The translations under genes were made by a program, and so were the position numbers. Positions 35,844 through 44,513 of a DNA stretch of 64,000 nt are shown one piece after another. Position 1 is the first letter of the stretch. Every line of letters starts with the position of its first letter. The notes beneath the pieces were generated by a model. It made no database searches. It was not told the DNA's origin and saw only the letters and a program-made list of their open reading frames with translations. The stretch is from an uncultured Kiritimatiellota bacterium. GTDB lineage: Bacteria > Verrucomicrobiota > Kiritimatiellia > RFP12 > DVOR01. The stretch lies in the NCBI GenBank assembly GCA_944389945.1, contig CALXOF010000004.1, positions 117,734 to 181,733 of the forward strand. The letters are read 5' to 3'.

Positions 35844-37336
35844 GGCGAGGTCCTCTCGGCAAGCGTGAGGGTGGTGTGGCCTTGGCCGAAATCAGGAAAC
35901 TCGGCCAAGGTGCGTCCGTAGGCGGCACGGAGCGCGGCCAAGCGTTCCATACGGTCAGGCGCGGGGGTCAAATCAGGGAAATGAAGTGCATAGGTGTAGC
36001 CGCTCCAGGCGGCCAGGGGCGTTGCGGCGGAATCGAGCACCTGCGGTTTGGAGAAGGGCCCCATCTCCAAGCCGCGCGGGACGTCAAGCCCGGCTTCGAC
36101 GGCGAGATAAGTGTCTTGCGTCCAAATGACGTCCGTACCCAGGCGGTCGGCGGCGGCACGGGCCTCGGCGGCGGCACGACGCAAACGAAAGAGGTCTGGC
36201 TCGGTCTTCAAGCGGGGCCAAAAGCGATCCTGTCCCATCGAGACCCAGGTCTCGGCGAGAGGAGAACCGCAAACCGAGACAGCAAGCGCCGCAGGGACGA
36301 GCGCCTTGGCAAAGGCCGTACGCAGACTATCGAAGGGGAGACGCGCGAAAGCGACCGCCGCAACCATCGCCAACGGCACAAGGACAGGAACCAGATAGTC
36401 ATCGTAAGGCACAGGGGCAAGTAGGTGAACCGCCCCCAAGGCCACGGCACAAAGAAGCCACAACCGAGGCAATGGCGCGGTCTCACGCGGCGGAATACGC
36501 AGACTCGGCTTGCCCGTGAGCGCCAACCAAGCAAGCAAAGCGCACGCCACCGTCAACAGCGGATTGAACCGAATCACCCGCGCCAAGCACCCCAGAACAC
36601 CGAGCACACCCATCGGCGCGCGCGCCGCATGGAAGGCCTGCGCCTCAAAGAAAGTGTCCGGCCAAAGCGTCAGCCAGGGGCCAAAGACAAGGGCCACCCC
36701 TGCGGCCCCACCGACGCCGAACCACACCCACGCGGTCCGGCCGGCCCAGTCGCGGTGGGCAAGCAACCACAGTCCAACCACCGGCAGCAGAATCCCCATC
36801 GAGAGGCGTGTCCCGGCCAGAAGCGCCAGAATCACACCGGCAACAAGTGGACGCCACGCTCGTCCACCGTCAATCAGTCGCAATGCCACCGCCAGCCCCA
36901 ACGCACAGAGCGCATAGGCCTTCGGGATGCACGTGAAGTAGGTGAACCACAGCGAGAGCCCCAGAAAAGCCCAGAGCGCCAGACGCGCCGTCCAACGCTC
37001 ATCTTCCCGGCGCAGACAAGAGGCCGCCGTTCCACCTGCCACGACAATCGCGGCAAGCCCCAACACCGCCGTAAAGAGACGTCCGCCCAGCACCCCAAAG
37101 GGAGACCACAACCACCCAAAGAGCGCATACACCAAAGGCATCACCGGCCCCTGCGTGAAGAAGAAGTCTCGGTGCGGAAAATCACCTGCCATCACATGAC
37201 GTGCGGCAAGCAAATACCACCCTTCGTCTTGGTTCAGAGCGCCGAGCAAGGCGTTGGCCAGGAAACAAAGCGCCGCAAGAATTATGGCCGCCAGGCACCA
37301 TCCACGCAACGCACGGGAGGCCTCCTCACCGCCCAT
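35840..37336 (-). CDS. GT-C-fold membrane glycosyltransferase-like protein
   Basis: 498 aa with ~10-11 transmembrane segments. The N-terminal periplasmic loop carries NQDEGWYLLAARHVMAGDFPHRDFFFTQGP, matching the GT-C (ArnT/PMT/DUF2029-like) pattern in which an acidic 'DEG' near the first loop is catalytic. These enzymes move sugars from polyprenyl-phosphate donors on the periplasmic side. A soluble C-terminal domain (~110 residues) follows. I chose ATG 37336 because GGGGGAG precedes it at ideal spacing; it overlaps the upstream gene by 11 bp. The stop overlaps the lnt start. Acceptor unknown. Confidence 0.78.
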   Translation of the reverse strand: MGGEEASRALRGWCLAAIILAALCFLANALLGALNQDEGWYLLAARHVMAGDFPHRDFFFTQGPVMPLVYALFGWLWSPFGVLGGRLFTAVLGLAAIVVAGGTAASCLRREDERWTARLALWAFLGLSLWFTYFTCIPKAYALCALGLAVALRLIDGGRAWRPLVAGVILALLAGTRLSMGILLPVVGLWLLAHRDWAGRTAWVWFGVGGAAGVALVFGPWLTLWPDTFFEAQAFHAARAPMGVLGVLGCLARVIRFNPLLTVACALLAWLALTGKPSLRIPPRETAPLPRLWLLCAVALGAVHLLAPVPYDDYLVPVLVPLAMVAAVAFARLPFDSLRTAFAKALVPAALAVSVCGSPLAETWVSMGQDRFWPRLKTEPDLFRLRRAAAEARAAADRLGTDVIWTQDTYLAVEAGLDVPRGLEMGPFSKPQVLDSAATPLAAWSGYTYALHFPDLTPAPDRMERLAALRAAYGRTLAEFPDFGQGHTTLTLAERTSP

Positions 37337-39704
37337 AAGGCTCCCCCTTGGCATTCGCCCAGAACTGCCCACACCTGAAACGCGTCACGCGCCACAGATA
37401 ATTGGGGAGGTCCGGCAATGTCTCCTTGGCAATCAGCCAAATGTTTCCGGCAGAATAATCACGCCGCGGGTGCCCCGCATAATGGTGCATGGAAGGATGA
37501 CGGATCAACTCCGGTCGCCGCGGCCAATACCACAGGTTCTCGCCTAGGTAGAACGCCTCCGCGTGCATGAAGGAGCGCGGGTCGCGCAAGCGCTCCATGT
37601 CCTGCGGCGTCTGCCAGGCGATGTTGTCCACACCGCTCGCCGGCAGGATGGCTCGATAATAATTCTCAAAAACGTGCGGTGCGGGAATGTCCGCAGGCAT
37701 CAACCGCCAAGCGGCCCGGCAACGGCCATCCGACTCATAGCGATCCTGCAACGAGAGCGCATAGACCCGCGGCGCCTCTTCCGCACGCATATTCTCCACC
37801 AACGAGAGCACATAGTTGGTCATCCCGACTGCCAAGACCAACTTGCCCAACGCAAAGAGATAAGACCCCGTGGCCAACGTGGCCGTCACCGACACCCCCA
37901 AGGCTCGCCCGACAATCGCCAACGAACGACCAATCATCGACCATAACCAGCCCGCAGATGTCACCACGCAGGTCAAAGGATAAAGCACGCGCCGCGCGAA
38001 TCTCCCCCCGCACCGGCACGTTGTTCCCCGGTCATAGCCCCAATCCGCGAGCCACTGGCCGGAGCGCACCAACGTCCGCCCCACCTCGGCCGAACGGCTC
38101 ACATTCACCGTCATCGCGTTAAACGCCACCAACACCGGGAACATCCAGAGTTGCGGCACATAACGCACATAACCCACCATCTTTGTGGGCACGCAGAACG
38201 ATGTCAGCAAAATCGCGCCAATCAGCCACGGCGTTCCACAGCGCCGCGTCAGCAACAACATCACCAAGGTCAGGCACATCACGATGCGGAAACCCCGGCC
38301 CAAGCCATCCACCTGGTCCAAATGATAAACCGGCCGGAAAGGCTTGCGCCCCAACTTCCATTCGTAATAACGGTGCGCCAACCATTTCGAGAAATAGGCA
38401 TTCACCACCCGGCCAAAATATCCCATCGCCCGGGCATCCTCGCTCACCAGACTGAAGTCCTTCGTCATCTGCGGAGGATTCTTGCGCTCCTCCTGATCCA
38501 TCCAAGCGGCCCACGCCTCCGGGTCCTTCGCAAGATCCGGTGCGTTTTTCACTTCAGTCTTCTGCGGGGCAGGTCGAGCCTCGCCGCGCAACATCGCCTG
38601 CCAAGCGGCCTCCTGCTCCGCCCGGGCCTCCTTGAACTCCTGAGAGAACGAGTGCTCCGGATAGAACGGGCCTCCGTGATTCACCCAATTCGTGAGATAG
38701 GGCGACACCCCCGCCACCACCGCCGCCGTGAACCCCAGCGCGTTCGCCAAGATCCATTTCCAAAACATCCACGTCCGCCCATGGCGCACGGCCCCCCAAA
38801 GCAACGGCACCGTGAACAACACCCCGGACAACAACAGATTCACCACGCCGGTGAACTTCAAGTTGCAACCCAAAATCGGCGCCAACGCGATGTAAACCAA
38901 CCAGGGCGTCCGCCCCGTCTTCCGATAGGCACACGCCGCCAACAGATAAATCATCAGCAACGCATAGAGCGAGCCATCCTGCGCGAACGCAAAGACACTC
39001 GCAGCGACCCCCGGCGAAAGCAACGTCAACGATGCAAAGAACCACCGCTTCCAGCGACCTCCGCCAAAGAGCAACGGCGTCACCCGCCACGACACCGCCC
39101 CCAGCACCACCGCCGTGAGCAGAATCAAGGTGTCGCCGGACTCCAGATTCCCCGTCAGCGCGGCCGTCACCGCGCCCCACACCCAGCCGCCCCGCGGCAA
39201 ATACGCCACATGATACGAATTGAACATCGTCGGGTCTGCGCCCGTCGCCGCCAACATCGTCCCACGTGTTGCGTCAAAGACCGGATTCCACCCCTCCAAG
39301 AGAAGCCGCGACCCCATCAAATGATAAGCCTGTGCATCCCACCACGAGAAGAGCACGAACGCCTGGTCCACCAAAAAGACCGCCAGCGTCGCCAACACCA
39401 ACCACCCCACGCGCTTGATGCCGTCACGCCAAGTCCCGCCGCCCACCAGCGCCAGGCCCGCTGCGCCCAAAAAGCCCAATATCCCCCACCACCCCGTCAC
39501 CGGGATTCCCACCAAGAACCCCATCGTCGCGAAGAGCACTGTCAGCGTCGGGAAGGCCAACAAGGCGACCGGCAGCGAGAAAAGCCCCTTCTGCCGAACA
39601 CGCCCCCAAAAACTTCCCATCTCGGGTACACGTGCCCCCGGCCGCCCACGGAGCAACCGTTTGGGACCCATGAATCTACGCAACAATCTACGTCTTCTGC
39701 CCAT
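37326..39704 (-). CDS. Large polytopic membrane protein, probable GT-C-type
   Basis: About 792 aa with at least ten hydrophobic segments. FSWWDAQAYHLMGSRLLLEGWNPV in the first periplasmic loop resembles the DxQxY/H-type catalytic loop of GT-C glycosyltransferases. A long hydrophilic insertion (~residues 345-430) lies between membrane bundles, and the C-terminal ~150 residues are soluble. The frame is open to 39752, but a hairpin terminator at 39710-39741 lies inside that extension, so ATG 39704 or a later ATG is more likely; the exact start is uncertain. First gene of a coupled three-gene set with the smaller GT-C protein and Lnt-TPR: envelope biogenesis. Confidence 0.7.
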   Translation of the reverse strand: MGRRRRLLRRFMGPKRLLRGRPGARVPEMGSFWGRVRQKGLFSLPVALLAFPTLTVLFATMGFLVGIPVTGWWGILGFLGAAGLALVGGGTWRDGIKRVGWLVLATLAVFLVDQAFVLFSWWDAQAYHLMGSRLLLEGWNPVFDATRGTMLAATGADPTMFNSYHVAYLPRGGWVWGAVTAALTGNLESGDTLILLTAVVLGAVSWRVTPLLFGGGRWKRWFFASLTLLSPGVAASVFAFAQDGSLYALLMIYLLAACAYRKTGRTPWLVYIALAPILGCNLKFTGVVNLLLSGVLFTVPLLWGAVRHGRTWMFWKWILANALGFTAAVVAGVSPYLTNWVNHGGPFYPEHSFSQEFKEARAEQEAAWQAMLRGEARPAPQKTEVKNAPDLAKDPEAWAAWMDQEERKNPPQMTKDFSLVSEDARAMGYFGRVVNAYFSKWLAHRYYEWKLGRKPFRPVYHLDQVDGLGRGFRIVMCLTLVMLLLTRRCGTPWLIGAILLTSFCVPTKMVGYVRYVPQLWMFPVLVAFNAMTVNVSRSAEVGRTLVRSGQWLADWGYDRGTTCRCGGRFARRVLYPLTCVVTSAGWLWSMIGRSLAIVGRALGVSVTATLATGSYLFALGKLVLAVGMTNYVLSLVENMRAEEAPRVYALSLQDRYESDGRCRAAWRLMPADIPAPHVFENYYRAILPASGVDNIAWQTPQDMERLRDPRSFMHAEAFYLGENLWYWPRRPELIRHPSMHHYAGHPRRDYSAGNIWLIAKETLPDLPNYLWRVTRFRCGQFWANAKGEPYGR

Positions 39705-39709
39705 CACGC

Positions 39710-39741
39710 AAAAAGCCGCCCGCGCCTCCCGGCGGGGCGGC
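39710..39741 (-). terminator. Terminator of the peptidyl-prolyl isomerase gene
   Basis: On the minus strand GCCGCCC … GGGCGGC with an inner CGCC/GGCG stem is followed by TTTTT; it lies 15 bp after the isomerase stop. Confidence 0.8.
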
Positions 39742-39755
39742 CAAAAGTACATTGT

Positions 39756-41096
39756 TTACTGTGCAAGCGGAGCCGCGAACTCAGGGAACAACGGGCTTGT
39801 CGCCTGCTGCACCTTCAGTTGCTCCGTGATCCACGTACGCAGGGCCTCCTGCTTACGTTGCACCAACAGGCCCTCGCGAATCTGCTCCGCGGTCGCCTGC
39901 GGCACCGGCACCACTAGCGCCAACACCGAGACCGTCGCCGGCTTGTCCTCGGTCTTCAACAGAATATGGCTCGCCTGCACCTTCCCGGCCGCATCGTCAC
40001 GCTTGGTCACCTTCACGATATGCCAACCGAAAGGCGTCTTGAAGACCGGGCTCACCTCGCCCACCGGCAGGGTGAACGCTACATCCTCAAACTCCTTCAC
40101 CATCATGCCGCGGCCGAACTCACCCAGATCGCCGCCGGCGCGCGCACCGCTCGGGCAATCGGAGAACTCCTTGGCCAAAGCTGCGAAATCCTCGCCCTTC
40201 ACGATGCGCTCACGGATGCCTTCCAGCTTGGCCTTCTTGGCCTCGGCCTCAGCATCCGCCGTCGCGGCCGCACGGGCCGTCACCTTGAACATCGCCTGCG
40301 CGCCGCGCAGGTCAAGCACTGGCGTCGTCGCGCCGGGCTGGGCCGCCTGAATGGCCGCCACCGCCGCGGGCGGGAAGACCTGCCCCAGCGCGGTCTCCGG
40401 CACCTCCGTCATCGCGTCCTTGACCACGGAATTGGCCTTCACCAAATCCTCGAACGTCGCCGTGCCGTCGGCCACCTGCTTGGCATAACCGGCCATCGCG
40501 TCCTTGGCGAGCTTCGCCTCAGCGGCAATCTTCTCCTCCTCGGCCTTCACGGCCTCTTCGGAGACGGTCACGTCCTTCAGCACCACCTCGTCAAAGAGCT
40601 TCTTGGCCAGCATGCTCTGCTCAATCATCTGCTGCGCCCGCTCCTTACCGTAAGGCGCCTCCGCCAACAGTTGCTCAAGCGTCCGCCCCGTCTCCGCCTG
40701 CAACTCCTTCTTGAAGGCCTCGCGCGCCGCGTCGTCCACCTTCACGCCGGCGGCCGCGGCCGCGTTCGCGATCAGGTTCGACTCGATGAAATACTGCACC
40801 TGGTTCATCCGCACGTTCTGCTCAAACGCCTCGCGCATCTGGGCCGGGATGACCGTGCCGGTGCCCTTCTCATAGAGCGCGGACTCTTCGGCCACGAGTT
40901 GCTTCAGCTCGCCCCAGGTCAACGTCTTGTCGCCGACCTTGGCCACCACGTCCTCATCCTTCGGCGGCGGCGGCAAGGCCACCACGTCGCTCTCCACGCC
41001 CTTCGGCTGCGTATCCGCGTTCGCCGCAATCGCAAAGGAAGCCACGACCGCCAACAGCGCCACGGCAATTCCGCCAAACATCAAACGTTGCTTCAT
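39756..41096 (-). CDS. SurA/PpiC-like periplasmic peptidyl-prolyl isomerase
   Basis: 446 aa from ATG 41096 (AGAGGAC upstream). An N-terminal hydrophobic signal (MFGGIAVALLAVVASFAIA) is followed by a SurA_N-like helical chaperone region with a VVAKVGDKTLTWGELK start. A parvulin domain shows IVKGEDFAALAKEFSDCPSGARAGGDLGEFGRGMMVKEFEDVAFTLPVGEVSPVFKTPFGWHIVKV, the complete rotamase pattern. A C-terminal helical lobe follows (QASHILLK). Such proteins fold outer-membrane and exported proteins. It is monocistronic by its downstream terminator. Confidence 0.9.
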   Translation of the reverse strand: MKQRLMFGGIAVALLAVVASFAIAANADTQPKGVESDVVALPPPPKDEDVVAKVGDKTLTWGELKQLVAEESALYEKGTGTVIPAQMREAFEQNVRMNQVQYFIESNLIANAAAAAGVKVDDAAREAFKKELQAETGRTLEQLLAEAPYGKERAQQMIEQSMLAKKLFDEVVLKDVTVSEEAVKAEEEKIAAEAKLAKDAMAGYAKQVADGTATFEDLVKANSVVKDAMTEVPETALGQVFPPAAVAAIQAAQPGATTPVLDLRGAQAMFKVTARAAATADAEAEAKKAKLEGIRERIVKGEDFAALAKEFSDCPSGARAGGDLGEFGRGMMVKEFEDVAFTLPVGEVSPVFKTPFGWHIVKVTKRDDAAGKVQASHILLKTEDKPATVSVLALVVPVPQATAEQIREGLLVQRKQEALRTWITEQLKVQQATSPLFPEFAAPLAQ

Positions 41097-41353
41097 AATC
41101 AGTCCTCTGAAACGTTCGCAATTTCCTTCATAATACCACATTCCTCTCCGCAAACACAAACCCCGGCGGCTATGCAACCCAGGGCGTGCAGAAAAGAACA
41201 CAATGCAACAAAAAGTCCGCCAACGCCCCCATCACATCCATCGCCCCGTAGGAGCGTTCTGTTCTCTGTTCTCTAGGGTGGCATCAGTCACCCGCCCTTC
41301 TCCGGGGCGGCGCAAGCCGTCCCTCCCCCACTGCCGAGGTGCGAAGGGTTTGG
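41097..41353. repeat. Repeats between the isomerase gene and mutS
   Basis: GTTCTCT heptamers (41255-41275), a GGGTGGCATCAGTCACCC hairpin and the GGGGCGGCGCAAGCCGTCCC hairpin (41304-41323), lying just before the mutS promoter. Confidence 0.6.
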
Positions 41354-41359
41354 TACAAT
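41351..41359 (+). promoter_or_regulatory. Extended -10 (TGGTACAAT) for leaderless mutS
   Basis: TACAAT at 41354-41359, preceded by TGG, is exactly 7 bp before ATG 41367. There is no Shine-Dalgarno sequence. Same geometry as rph. Confidence 0.5.
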
Positions 41360-41366
41360 AAGCCCC

Positions 41367-43865
41367 ATGGCTAAGGACCCAGATGGCTTGACACCGATGA
41401 TGCGGCAGTACCGCCGCACCAAGGAAGAACTCGATGCGGACACCATCCTCTTCTTTAGGATGGGCGACTTCTACGAGATGTTCTTTGAGGACGCGCACCG
41501 CGCGGCCCCCATCCTCGGCGTGGCCATCACCAAGCGCGCGGGTGTGCCCATGTGCGGCGTGCCCTACCACGCGCTCGACAGCTACCTGGCCAAGGTCATC
41601 CGTGCCGGCCTCAAGGCCGCCGTCTGCGAGCAGGCCGAAGACCCCAAGACCGCCAAGGGCCTCGTCCGCCGCGAGATCACCCGCATTGTCTCCCCCGGCT
41701 CCCTCACCGAAGACGCCCTCCTCGACGCCGAAGCCTCGAACTACATCGCCGCCGTCTTCTCCGGCAAGGGCGCCTATGGCGTCGCCGCGCTCGAGCTCTC
41801 CACCGGCACCCTGGCCGTGGAGGACGCCCACGGCGAGGCCTCCCTTATCGAAGCGCTCCGCCGCATCGCCCCTAGCGAGACGCTGGTGGCCGATGACCAG
41901 CGCGACTTGCTCGCCCCCACCCTCCCCGCCTCTGTCTCCGGCCCCCTCACCGCCACCGACGCCTGGCGCTTCATGGCCGACCAAGCCACCGACACGCTCA
42001 CCCACCAGTTCAACGTCCATTCGCTGGAGGGTTACTGCGGCCAAGGCCCCCTCCCACAATGGGTCCGCGCCGCCGGCGCACTCCTCAACTACGTCCGCCA
42101 CGAGCTCCGCCGCGACCTCACCCACGTCCGCACCCTCGACGTCCGTCACTCCGGCGACTTCCTCGCGCTGGACGAATGCACCTGCCGTAACCTCGACCTC
42201 CTGCCCACCCCCGGCGGCCGCCCCGAGGCCGAGACCCTTCTCGGCGTCCTCGACGGCACCCGCACCCCCATGGGCAAGCGCCTCCTCCGCGCCTGGATTC
42301 GCTCGCCCCTCCACTCCCTGCCCGCCATCCACGCCCGTCAAGACGCTGTCGAAGACCTCCAGAGCGACCGCCGCCGACTCTCCGACCTCCGCGCCATTCT
42401 CGCAGAAACCCGCGACCTGGAGCGCGTGATGACCCGCCTCTCCGGCGGCTCCGGCAACGCCCGCGACCTCCGCGCCCTCGCCGACTCCCTCGCCCAGATT
42501 CCCAAACTCCGCGAACGTCTCGCCGGCTCCAAGGCCGAGCGCCTCACCCACCTCGCCGCCGAGCTCCGCGACCTCCCTGACCTCACCGCCGAGCTAGCCC
42601 GCGCCCTCGTCGATGATCCGCCCCTCACCATCCGCGAGGGCGGTATCATCCGCGAAGGCTACAACGCCGACCTCGACGCCTACCGCGAGGCCGCCCAAAA
42701 CGGCCACGCCTGGATCGCCCGCTACCAAGCCGAGCAACAGGAAGCCACCGGCATCCGCACCCTCCGCGTCCGCCACAACAACGTCTTCGGCTTCTATATC
42801 GAGGTCAGCAAATCCCAGCTCGCCCTCGTCCCCCCCACCTACGAGCGCCGCCAGACCATCGTCAACGCCGAGCGCTACGTCACCCCCGAGCTCAAAGAAT
42901 ACGAAAGCCGCATCTACGGCGCCCAAGACAAAGGCAACGCCCTCGAGTACGAGCTCTTCCAAGCCCTCCGCGCCAAGGCCGTCGCCGAGCTCGCCCCCAT
43001 CCAGGCCACCGCCGCCGCCGTCGCCGAGCTCGACATCCTCCAGGGCTTCGCCGACCGCGCCCTCGCCCTCGCCTACCGCCGCCCGATCGTCGACGACTCC
43101 CTCGACCTCATCATCCGCGAAGGCCGTCACCCCATCGTCGAGCTCCAGCCCGGCGCCGAACGTTTCGTCCCCAACGACGCCCACCTCAACGGCACCACCC
43201 GCCAATTCATCCTCATCACCGGCCCCAACATGGCCGGCAAATCCACCTACATCCGTCAGGTCGCCATCCTCGCCGTCATGGCGCACATCGGCTGCCCCGT
43301 CCCCGCCGAAGAGATGAAAATCGGCCTCGTCGACCGCGTCTTCACCCGCGTCGGCGCCGGCGACGACCTCGCCCGCGGCCGCTCCACCTTCATGGTCGAG
43401 ATGCAGGAAACCGCCAACATCCTCAACAACGCCACCCCTCGTTCCCTCATCGTCCTTGACGAGATCGGCCGCGGCACCTCCACCTTCGACGGCATCTCCA
43501 TCGCCTGGGCCGTCGTCGAATACCTCCACAACACCCCCCAGCGCAAAGCCCGCACCCTCTTCGCCACTCACTACCACGAGCTCACCGACCTCGCCGCCGC
43601 CCTCCCCGGCGTCAAGAACTACACCGTCCAAGTCCGCGAGCAAGGCGACTCCATCGTCTTCCTCCGCCGCATCGTCCCCGGCGCCGCCGACAAAAGCTAC
43701 GGCATCCACGTCGCCCGCCTCGCCGGCCTCCCCGCCCCCGTCGTCGACCGCGCCAACGTTATCCTTTCCGGCCTCGAGGGCCAAAAGGCCCCCACCCCCG
43801 AGCTCCCCAAGCGCCGCCGCACCCCCACCCCCACCGACGACGACCTCCAACTCTCCCTCTTCTGA
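41367..43865 (+). CDS. mutS: DNA mismatch repair protein MutS
   Basis: 832 aa. It recognises mismatches and small loops and recruits repair. The mismatch-binding Phe-x-Glu lies in FRMGDFYEMFFEDA. The core lever/clamp shows NNVFGFYIEVSKS. The C-terminal ATPase has Walker A ITGPNMAGKSTYIRQVA (~residue 620), the RSTFMVEMQETANIL signature, Walker B VLDEIGRGTSTFDG and the trans-acting ATHYHELT. The tail ends DDDLQLSLF, a beta-clamp-binding-like motif. Length and domain order are standard for MutS1. No mutL follows; the downstream space holds a candidate sRNA and CTATAG array 5. Confidence 0.97.
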   Translation: MAKDPDGLTPMMRQYRRTKEELDADTILFFRMGDFYEMFFEDAHRAAPILGVAITKRAGVPMCGVPYHALDSYLAKVIRAGLKAAVCEQAEDPKTAKGLVRREITRIVSPGSLTEDALLDAEASNYIAAVFSGKGAYGVAALELSTGTLAVEDAHGEASLIEALRRIAPSETLVADDQRDLLAPTLPASVSGPLTATDAWRFMADQATDTLTHQFNVHSLEGYCGQGPLPQWVRAAGALLNYVRHELRRDLTHVRTLDVRHSGDFLALDECTCRNLDLLPTPGGRPEAETLLGVLDGTRTPMGKRLLRAWIRSPLHSLPAIHARQDAVEDLQSDRRRLSDLRAILAETRDLERVMTRLSGGSGNARDLRALADSLAQIPKLRERLAGSKAERLTHLAAELRDLPDLTAELARALVDDPPLTIREGGIIREGYNADLDAYREAAQNGHAWIARYQAEQQEATGIRTLRVRHNNVFGFYIEVSKSQLALVPPTYERRQTIVNAERYVTPELKEYESRIYGAQDKGNALEYELFQALRAKAVAELAPIQATAAAVAELDILQGFADRALALAYRRPIVDDSLDLIIREGRHPIVELQPGAERFVPNDAHLNGTTRQFILITGPNMAGKSTYIRQVAILAVMAHIGCPVPAEEMKIGLVDRVFTRVGAGDDLARGRSTFMVEMQETANILNNATPRSLIVLDEIGRGTSTFDGISIAWAVVEYLHNTPQRKARTLFATHYHELTDLAAALPGVKNYTVQVREQGDSIVFLRRIVPGAADKSYGIHVARLAGLPAPVVDRANVILSGLEGQKAPTPELPKRRRTPTPTDDDLQLSLF

Positions 43866-43910
43866 CCCCCCTCCCTTTCCGGGGAAAACCACAAAACGCG
43901 ACTTGGCCAT

Positions 43911-43939
43911 TTGACAGCCATGCCGATTTGTGCGATAGT
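43911..43939 (+). promoter_or_regulatory. Sigma70 promoter for the candidate small RNA
   Basis: TTGACA (43911-43916), a 17-bp spacer and GATAGT (43934-43939). A perfect -35 with no start codon downstream in a convergent intergenic gap. Confidence 0.55.
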
Positions 43940-43945
43940 GTTGGT

Positions 43946-44027
43946 GACAGGGTTAGAGGAAGTCCCGCAATGTGGGTGTGCCTCCATATCCAGTGCCGCC
44001 AAATTGCTGAGCGGCACATTTTATTTT
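43946..44027 (+). ncRNA. Candidate small RNA, ~82 nt
   Basis: Bounded by a TTGACA-17-GATAGT promoter and a Rho-independent terminator. The 5' half can fold GAGG-aagt-CCC-gcaatgt-GGG-tgtg-CCTC (43956-43985). The 3' half is GTGCCGC (43993-43999), an 11-nt loop, GCGGCAC (44011-44017), then ATTTTATTTT. No reading frame fits. It lies after mutS and before the convergent tsf operon. I could not match it to a known RNA family. Confidence 0.5.
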
Positions 44028-44029
44028 GT

Positions 44030-44120
44030 CCGTTTGGGAAGCTCTCGTTTTAAGTGGCCGTAATACTCGGGAGTCAAGGCTTCGCTGCGGCGGTGTACAA
44101 CCGAGGCCTCCCCCAAACGG
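44030..44120. other. Long-range inverted repeat in the mutS-tsf gap
   Basis: CCGTTTGGG (44030-44038) pairs with CCCAAACGG (44112-44120), and inside it CTCGG (44068-44072) can pair with CCGAG. On the plus strand it is followed by ATTCTTTTC. It could be a second structured RNA or part of a 3' UTR; the role is unknown. Confidence 0.35.
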
Positions 44121-44138
44121 ATTCTTTTCATCGTCCCC

Positions 44139-44262
44139 CATAAAGGCCCATGCTGAGACCCTATAAGGGTCCGAGGTCAACCACTATAAGGGTTCGGTGC
44201 GAGACCCTATAGTGGTCCGAGGTCAACCACTATAGTGGTCCAGGTCGAGACCCTATAGGGTC
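44139..44262. repeat. CTATAG array 5: six units, 22-23 bp period
   Basis: Cores start at 44139 (degenerate CATAAAG), 44161, 44184, 44207, 44230 and 44253; spacings 22, 23, 23, 23, 23. It lies between mutS and the convergent rpsB-tsf operon. Confidence 0.9.
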
Positions 44263-44324
44263 TGTGGAGGCACCTTGTGCCTTCTAGCCACTTCCCATTG
44301 CGGTTTTCCACACTACGACTAGAC

Positions 44325-44361
44325 AAAAAAAGGAAGGACCCCGGGTGGGGTCCTTCCTTTT
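44325..44361 (-). terminator. Terminator of the rpsB-tsf operon
   Basis: AAGGAAGGACCCC / GGGGTCCTTCCTT hairpin with A7 and T-rich flanks, 14 bp after the stop of the small basic protein. Confidence 0.9.
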
Positions 44362-44375
44362 GGTTGGTTGCCGGC

Positions 44376-44480
44376 TTACTTGGCCTTGGCGGTCTTGGCG
44401 GCATTGTTGCGGGCCTTGACGCGCTTGATGTAGGAGGCGCGGCGGGCACGCTTGGCACGCTTACGGAGTTGCTGACCCAT
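44376..44480 (-). CDS. 34-residue highly basic protein (possible ribosome-associated peptide)
   Basis: The frame MGQQLRKRAKRARRASYI… ending KTAKAK has 16 Lys/Arg in 34 residues, one Tyr and no acidic residue. AAAGGA lies 8 bp before ATG 44480. It follows tsf by 33 bp and is followed directly by the operon terminator, so it is the third gene of rpsB-tsf. Composition, position and size recall small ribosomal proteins such as bTHX, and I believe similar basic peptides follow rpsB/tsf in other PVC genomes, but I cannot name a family. Likely cytosolic and RNA-binding. Confidence 0.75.
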   Translation of the reverse strand: MGQQLRKRAKRARRASYIKRVKARNNAAKTAKAK

Positions 44481-44513
44481 GGTGGTGTCCTTTCCGGTGT
44501 TCAGGGTTGTGGC

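Noticed and set aside
39705..39752. Start of the large GT-C protein at 39752
   Set aside because: A strong terminator hairpin for the upstream gene lies inside this extension and no ribosome-binding site is present.
43946..44125. 6S RNA or another known housekeeping RNA
   Set aside because: The region holds a separate terminator at 44017 and no large central bubble between complementary ends; left as an unnamed small RNA candidate.
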